This document shows, one piece after another, positions 6,710 through 10,254 of a DNA stretch of 10,254 nucleotides (its first letter is position 1; each line of letters begins with the position of its first letter). Position numbers and translations under genes: made by a program. The notes beneath the pieces were generated by a model. The model was not told where the DNA came from. It did not search any database and saw nothing but the letters and a program-made list of their open reading frames with translations. Source of the DNA: Gammaproteobacteria bacterium (GTDB taxonomy: Bacteria > Pseudomonadota > Gammaproteobacteria > GRL18). Location of the stretch: contig WTAX01000320.1 of assembly GCA_013139395.1 (NCBI GenBank), positions 1-10,254 on the forward strand. The letters run 5' to 3'.

Positions 6710-7087
6710 ATGAAAACTTTAAAAACATTATTAACATCTGTTCTTTTCACTTTAGTGGCAATGACCGGTATTGCTCAAGCTGAACCACGTTCTGACAATG
6801 AACTATATGACATTATTCACCCTGAATCAGCGGATATTTTTAATATTGGGGATTATAGAACAAGTTCAACTGTCGGCATTATCAGCTTAAGAGATGATCA
6901 TAATAAAAATTCTGTCTGGAGTTATGAGTTTGAGCAATATGTTGATCCTGCAGATTTTCAAACTAATAGACTTAACAGCGTTGCAGATGTCAATCACTAT
7001 ATGGGAAGTAAGCCTACTGCAGCAGGTTCAAGCCAACATGAAGTCTTTATCTACAATGAAAATGCTGGTGAGTATCAGTTACAATAA
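6710..7087 (+). CDS. Hypothetical secreted protein, 125 aa
   Basis: I do not recognise a family. The first 24 residues are a clear Sec signal peptide (MKTLKTLL, hydrophobic core, then AQA before the cut), so the product should reach the periplasm or outside. The mature chain of about 100 residues is acidic and has no cysteine, no membrane segment and no lipobox. It contains short hydrophobic strands (STVGIISL at 53-60, HEVFIYNE at 110-117) that suggest a small beta-rich fold. AAGGA (6696-6700) is a good ribosome binding site before the ATG, and a strong terminator follows 21 bases after the stop, so it is probably transcribed alone. A 7-bp AT-only-loop stem (CTTAATA at 6668-6674, TATTAAG at 6679-6685) lies in its leader. 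The clean start, signal and terminator make it a real gene. Confidence 0.8.
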   Translation: MKTLKTLLTSVLFTLVAMTGIAQAEPRSDNELYDIIHPESADIFNIGDYRTSSTVGIISLRDDHNKNSVWSYEFEQYVDPADFQTNRLNSVADVNHYMGSKPTAAGSSQHEVFIYNENAGEYQLQ

Positions 7088-7108
7088 AAATCATTCATAA
7101 ATACCCCT

Positions 7109-7139
7109 AAAGCCATCTCATTGCAGATGGCTTTTTTTT
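7109..7139 (+). terminator. Strong intrinsic terminator
   Basis: AAAGCCATCT (7109-7118) pairs perfectly with AGATGGCTTT (7125-7134) around a 6-base loop, and T residues run from 7132 to 7139. It ends the transcript of the small secreted protein gene. Confidence 0.95.
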
Positions 7140-7297
7140 CACAACCTCAATTAATACAAATATTCATTTATCCTAAATAATAGAAACACTGCTAAACAAG
7201 TATAAATAAACCCTCTACCATGGTGATTAATCAACAAAAATGCTTTATTATTTACTTAAAGAAGTTATAAGAAATTCATCAGGGATTAATACCACTC

Positions 7298-7603
7298 ATG
7301 CATAGCACTCCAGAGCAAAGACAATATAGTCGGCTTAGCGTTAATTTTTCTGTCAGTATTGAATTAGCAAATCAAAAACGCATTAAGGGTACTGCTGTCA
7401 ATATAGGTCAGGGTGGTATGTTGCTAAGTGGTGTGTCCGGTGCATCATTATCCAAGCTGGAAGATGTTAATATACACCTGCCTCTTAATCATAATCGAAA
7501 TAGTTTTGTTATTGCAGCCAAAGTAACGCGCATCGAAGGGAACCAGGTTGGTTTGTTTTTTTATTCTGATCCCAGTGAATATCTACAAGAATCTCTCAAT
7601 TAG
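7298..7603 (+). CDS. PilZ-domain protein (variant signature)
   Basis: A 101-residue protein consisting of little more than one PilZ domain. The arginine motif RxxxR is present at Arg8-Arg12 (RQYSR), and the second motif is NIGQGG (35-40), where the usual serine of (D/N)xSxxG is glycine. PilZ domains bind cyclic di-GMP and alter motility, polysaccharide export or attachment proteins. The missing serine may weaken but need not abolish binding. The final strands (FVIAAKVTRIEGNQVGLFFY) fit the PilZ barrel. No signal peptide or membrane segment is present, so it is cytoplasmic. An AGGGA (7281-7285) lies 12 bases before the ATG, rather far. It is 82 bp upstream of the SH3 protein gene on the same strand and may share a transcript with it. 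Confidence 0.85.
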   Translation: MHSTPEQRQYSRLSVNFSVSIELANQKRIKGTAVNIGQGGMLLSGVSGASLSKLEDVNIHLPLNHNRNSFVIAAKVTRIEGNQVGLFFYSDPSEYLQESLN

Positions 7604-7685
7604 TAGCATCCTATGGAATAATTGAGGATAATAGCACTTCAGTTATTTTGTAATACTCATACGTTTCATCTGGTAAGGACTCAAT

Positions 7686-8378
7686 ATGGAAATTTCCCAT
7701 AAAAGTGTATTAATTTTTACTCTTTTTTTTCTACTTTTCAGTACACTATTTTTCAGTACAACGGCATCTGCAAAAGTACAATACGTCAGCGATGAATTAG
7801 TCATTAATATGCGTTCAGGTAAAGGTAATAGTTTCAAAATTATTAAAATAATAAAAAGTGGTACACCTCTTACTATTCTTGAACAAGATTCTGGTTATAC
7901 CCGTGCAAAAACCCCGCAAGGAGTCAAGGGCTGGGTATTAAGTCGTTTTCTTATCAATACTCCCGCCGCACGTGCTTTGTTGGCCGAAGCCCAACAAAAT
8001 GTTGCCCAGATGAAAGAAAAATATGATGCTATGGACTCTGAACTTAATGCCATAAAAACTGAGCGTGATACTCTCAGCAGTTCTGAAAAAAAATTACTCT
8101 CTAATAAAGAAATTTTAAATGTTGAATTAGCAAAACTGAAAAAAATTGCCGCTCGGCCCATGCAGCTTGAAGCTGAAAACGACCAACTTAGGAATGAACT
8201 GGTTAAAATTGAAGCCGAAAACCGTCTTCTAAAACAAGAATATCAAACACTTGAAGATAATAGTGATCAGGAATGGTTTATGACTGGAGCAGGGGTTTTA
8301 TTTGGCGGTATGATTCTAGGCTTAATTTTCCCAAAACTTCGTTCAGGACAGAAAAAAGCTAACTGGAACAGGCTGTAA
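7686..8378 (+). CDS. SH3-domain, coiled-coil membrane protein (YgiM/TIGR04211-like)
   Basis: A 230-residue protein with the typical layout of the TIGR04211 family: signal peptide (1-29, ending ASA), a bacterial SH3 domain (about 31-90, with LVINMRSGKGNSF and GVKGWVLSRFL), a long coiled coil (about 95-192, rich in Glu/Lys/Leu heptads), and a C-terminal helix (about 198-215) followed by a basic tail. The protein is expected to sit in the inner membrane with the SH3 domain in the periplasm. E. coli YgiM has the same order. The biochemical role of the family is poorly known; peptidoglycan contact through the SH3 domain is inferred. AAGGA (7675-7679) is a well-placed ribosome binding site. It follows a PilZ gene and converges with a second PilZ gene. 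Confidence 0.9.
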   Translation: MEISHKSVLIFTLFFLLFSTLFFSTTASAKVQYVSDELVINMRSGKGNSFKIIKIIKSGTPLTILEQDSGYTRAKTPQGVKGWVLSRFLINTPAARALLAEAQQNVAQMKEKYDAMDSELNAIKTERDTLSSSEKKLLSNKEILNVELAKLKKIAARPMQLEAENDQLRNELVKIEAENRLLKQEYQTLEDNSDQEWFMTGAGVLFGGMILGLIFPKLRSGQKKANWNRL

Positions 8379-8384
8379 GAAAAG

Positions 8385-8440
8385 AAGTTTGTAAGTTAAT
8401 AAGTTAATAAGTTGTTAAGTTTATATGTTAATACGTAAAT
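8385..8440. repeat. Degenerate 8-bp tandem repeat array
   Basis: Consecutive octamers starting at 8385 read AAGTTTGT, AAGTTAAT, AAGTTAAT, AAGTTGTT, AAGTTTAT, ATGTTAAT and ACGTAAAT. Two central units are identical, and the others differ mostly at the last three positions. The array fills the gap between two convergent genes, beginning 6 bases after the stop of the SH3 protein gene. Units of 8 are not multiples of a codon, which fits non-coding DNA. Confidence 0.7.
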
Positions 8441-8459
8441 ACCTAATAACTTAACAACT
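8410..8459. terminator. Inverted repeat between convergent genes, likely bidirectional terminator
   Basis: AGTTGTTAAGTT (8410-8421) and AACTTAACAACT (8448-8459) form a perfect 12-bp stem around a 26-base loop. It lies between the SH3 protein gene (plus) and a PilZ gene (minus), and the right arm touches the PilZ stop codon. The left arm is part of the octamer array. The stem is AT-rich and has no T-run, so termination is plausible but weak. Confidence 0.5.
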
Positions 8460-8803
8460 CAAAAATACTTTGCTTCATTTAATAGTTCCCTCAGGAGTTC
8501 AATAACATCATCTCCCAGAGAATCAAAACAGAGGCCAATATATTCATTACAGATATGGGCGACTTCCGCCTGAATTATCGTCGACATACTGCATTGTTCT
8601 CTTGAAGCAACAAAACAAATAGCCAGCTTTTCATTTTCTTTAAAAGAATAAGAGTTCGGCTCAATAGCACAGCCCAATAAACTCATATTGATAATTCGAG
8701 ATTCCAGCCTGAGATTAGTCACTTTTATAGGCGACACAAACACTTCAAGATTAATAGGATGTCTGGGATGTTCCCGACGTTCAATTACAGCTACTGTTGA
8801 CAT
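8459..8803 (-). CDS. PilZ-domain protein (canonical cyclic-di-GMP signature)
   Basis: A 114-residue cytoplasmic protein made of a single PilZ domain. Both binding motifs are intact: RxxxR at Arg10-Arg14 (REHPR) and NxSxxG at 39-44 (NMSLLG). The closing strands IIQAEVAHICNEYIGLCF (75-92) complete the barrel, and a short helix follows. It should bind cyclic di-GMP and act on an unknown partner; no output domain is attached. A strong GGAGGG ribosome binding site precedes the ATG. It is not adjacent to flagellar or cellulose genes here, so the target cannot be guessed. Its sequence differs clearly from the other PilZ protein 0.9 kb away, so the two are not recent duplicates. Confidence 0.92.
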   Translation of the reverse strand: MSTVAVIERREHPRHPINLEVFVSPIKVTNLRLESRIINMSLLGCAIEPNSYSFKENEKLAICFVASREQCSMSTIIQAEVAHICNEYIGLCFDSLGDDVIELLRELLNEAKYF

Positions 8804-8865
8804 AATCCCTCCAATAGTATTTGTTATTTTGCTTCACCTACTACATATTGTGGTACAAAATAATT

Positions 8866-8899
8866 AAACGACCAGTTTTATAATTAAAACTGGTCGTTT
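8866..8899. terminator. Terminator hairpin downstream of ilvD
   Basis: A perfect 15-bp inverted repeat (8866-8880 and 8885-8899) encloses a TAAT loop and contains the core ACGACCAG/CTGGTCGT. It lies 7 bases past the ilvD stop on the minus strand and is followed there by TTTAATTATTTT. T residues also run on the plus strand (8897-8901), so it could work in both directions. It separates ilvD from the PilZ gene on the same strand. Confidence 0.92.
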
Positions 8900-8905
8900 T
8901 TCAGG

Positions 8906-10254
8906 TTAAAACTTTCTTTTTAACTGCGAAACATCTCTCACCGCACCCCGTGATGCTGATGTGGTCATAGCGGCATAAGCCTGTAGTGCCTGACTCACAT
9001 GACGAACCCGATTGCCCGGCTGCCAGGCATTATCACCTTTGGCTTCCATGGTTTTTCTGCGCTGTTCTAATTCGGCATCACTGACTTTAACATCAATTTT
9101 ACGATTGGGGATATCAATAGCAATTAAATCACCTTCTTCAATCAGACCAATGGCACCTCCTTCTGCGGCTTCAGGTGAAGCATGCCCAATGGACAAACCG
9201 GATGTTCCCCCCGAAAAACGACCGTCAGTTAATAGTGCACAGGCCTTACCCAAACCTTTAGATTTTAAATAACTGGTTGGATAGAGCATTTCCTGCATAC
9301 CTGGACCACCACGAGGACCTTCATAACGAATAATAACCACATCACCCGCTTTAATTTGATTATCTAAAATTGCAGCAACGGCTGAATCCTGACTCTCAAA
9401 TATTCGTGCCGGGCCAGTAAAGCATAGAATGGAATCATCCACTCCGGCAGTTTTAACCACGCAACCATCTATGGCAATATTGCCATAAAGGACAGCTAAA
9501 CCGCCATCCTGACTATAAGCATGCTCCTTATTTCGGATACAGCCTTCATTACGATCATCATCCAGACTTGGCCAGCGCTTGGACTGACTAAATGCCTCTT
9601 GAGTAGGAACACCGCCTGGTCCTGCCATGAACATTTGTCTAACATCATCATTTTCAGAAACCGTAATATCATAATGATTAATAGCATCAGCCATTGAATC
9701 ACTATGAACCATCTTAACGTCAGTATTCAATAAACCTGCTCTGGATAATTCACCCAAAATAGCCATAACACCACCGGCACGGTGAACATCTTCCATATGG
9801 TATTTTTGTGTACTGGGTGCAACCTTACATAAGTTCGGTACTTTTCTGGAAAGTCTGTCAATATCATCCATAGTAAAAGGTATTTTACCTTCTTGAGCGG
9901 CTGCCAGAAGATGCAATATGGTGTTAGTTGAACCGCCCATCGCAATATCAAGGCTCATGGCATTTTCAAATGCTTCAAAATTAGCAATATTGCGCGGCAA
10001 AACTGATTCATCATCCTGTTCATAATAGCGTTTAGCCAAATCAACAATTCGACGCCCTGCTTCTAGAAACAATTCTTTTCTATCAGCATGAGTGGCCAGT
10101 AATGAACCATTACCCGGTAAAGATAAACCCAGAGCCTCAGTTAAACAGTTCATGGAGTTTGCTGTAAACATACCCGAACAGGAGCCGCAGGTCGGACAGG
10201 CAGAGCGCTCCATAATATCAGTATCAGCATCACTGACTTTATCATCCACCGCGG
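8906..10254 (-). CDS. ilvD: Dihydroxy-acid dehydratase, C-terminal part (runs off window)
   Basis: Converts 2,3-dihydroxy-3-methylbutanoate and its methylpentanoate homologue to the 2-oxo acids of valine, leucine and isoleucine synthesis, in the cytoplasm. About 449 of the usual 615 or so residues are present; the N-terminus lies beyond the right edge. There is no true start in the window: the frame stays open to the edge, and the GTG codon at 10249 is internal. The motif [12 protein letters not shown] carries the iron-sulfur cluster cysteine of the GSCSGM segment (codon 10178-10180). Other family signatures include [50 protein letters not shown] and [15 protein letters not shown]. The match to E. 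coli IlvD is continuous to near the C-terminus ([14 protein letters not shown]). It ends at a strong hairpin. Confidence 0.97.
   Translation of the reverse strand, partial: AVDDKVSDADTDIMERSACPTCGSCSGMFTANSMNCLTEALGLSLPGNGSLLATHADRKELFLEAGRRIVDLAKRYYEQDDESVLPRNIANFEAFENAMSLDIAMGGSTNTILHLLAAAQEGKIPFTMDDIDRLSRKVPNLCKVAPSTQKYHMEDVHRAGGVMAILGELSRAGLLNTDVKMVHSDSMADAINHYDITVSENDDVRQMFMAGPGGVPTQEAFSQSKRWPSLDDDRNEGCIRNKEHAYSQDGGLAVLYGNIAIDGCVVKTAGVDDSILCFTGPARIFESQDSAVAAILDNQIKAGDVVIIRYEGPRGGPGMQEMLYPTSYLKSKGLGKACALLTDGRFSGGTSGLSIGHASPEAAEGGAIGLIEEGDLIAIDIPNRKIDVKVSDAELEQRRKTMEAKGDNAWQPGNRVRHVSQALQAYAAMTTSASRGAVRDVSQLKRKF

Noticed and set aside
8385..8448. CRISPR array
   Set aside because: The repeats are 8 bases long, contiguous and without spacers, and no cas gene is present.
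9012..9272. Plus-strand and alternate-frame reading frames within ilvD, tdh and kbl
   Set aside because: All lie inside well-conserved enzymes in another frame and show no signature, signal or ribosome binding site of their own.
8906..10249. ilvD as a complete 447-aa gene starting at the GTG codon at 10249
   Set aside because: The frame is open to the window edge, and the family has about 165 further residues before this point, including cluster ligands. The gene is cut by the window.

Overview
The window reads as chromosomal DNA of an AT-rich gammaproteobacterium. Tdh, Kbl and IlvD resemble the E. coli-type enzymes closely along their length, the murein gene pair matches the LdtD/MepK (YcbB/YcbK) pair of enterobacteria, and the YgiM-like SH3 protein and free-standing PilZ proteins are typical of the class. 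I cannot name genus or species from sequence alone; a free-living, possibly marine, bacterium with a cation/proton antiporter is plausible. No phage, insertion-sequence transposase, CRISPR, tRNA or rRNA gene is visible.

Left end (1-1482, minus strand): a tightly overlapping operon for a multisubunit cation/proton antiporter of the Mrp/Mnh type, in transcription order mnhE, mnhF, mnhG, a small DUF4040/MbhD subunit, and the first 22 codons of the next subunit, which runs off the window. Having the DUF4040 part as its own gene directly after mnhG matches the order of the antiporter module in membrane-bound hydrogenase (Mbh) complexes more than classical mrpABCDEFG. Upstream (1551-1616) is a 13-bp perfect inverted repeat plus repeated TTACAA boxes.

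Murein block (1654-4023): a large periplasmic L,D-transpeptidase (minus) and a MepK-type endopeptidase (plus) are divergently transcribed from a 132-bp gap. One family makes 3-3 cross-links in peptidoglycan and the other cuts them.

Threonine catabolism (4122-6574): tdh then kbl convert threonine to glycine and acetyl-CoA. The order is reversed relative to E. coli kbl-tdh, and the two genes are separated by 212 bp holding a roughly 98-nt near-complete hairpin that looks like a small mobile or extragenic palindromic repeat.

Small-protein and signalling block (6710-8803): an unrecognised 125-aa secreted protein with its own strong terminator, a PilZ protein, an SH3/coiled-coil/membrane protein (YgiM/TIGR04211-like), and, converging on it, a second PilZ protein with a canonical cyclic-di-GMP signature. 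The convergent gap holds an octamer tandem array that overlaps a 12-bp inverted repeat.

Right end (8906-10254, minus): the C-terminal three quarters of ilvD (branched-chain amino-acid synthesis), followed by a perfect 15-bp terminator hairpin.

Most of the window is ordinary housekeeping. The parts worth a second look are the non-coding repeats, the Mbh-like antiporter order, the divergent Ldt/MepK pair and the orphan secreted protein. I found no convincing new multi-gene system.
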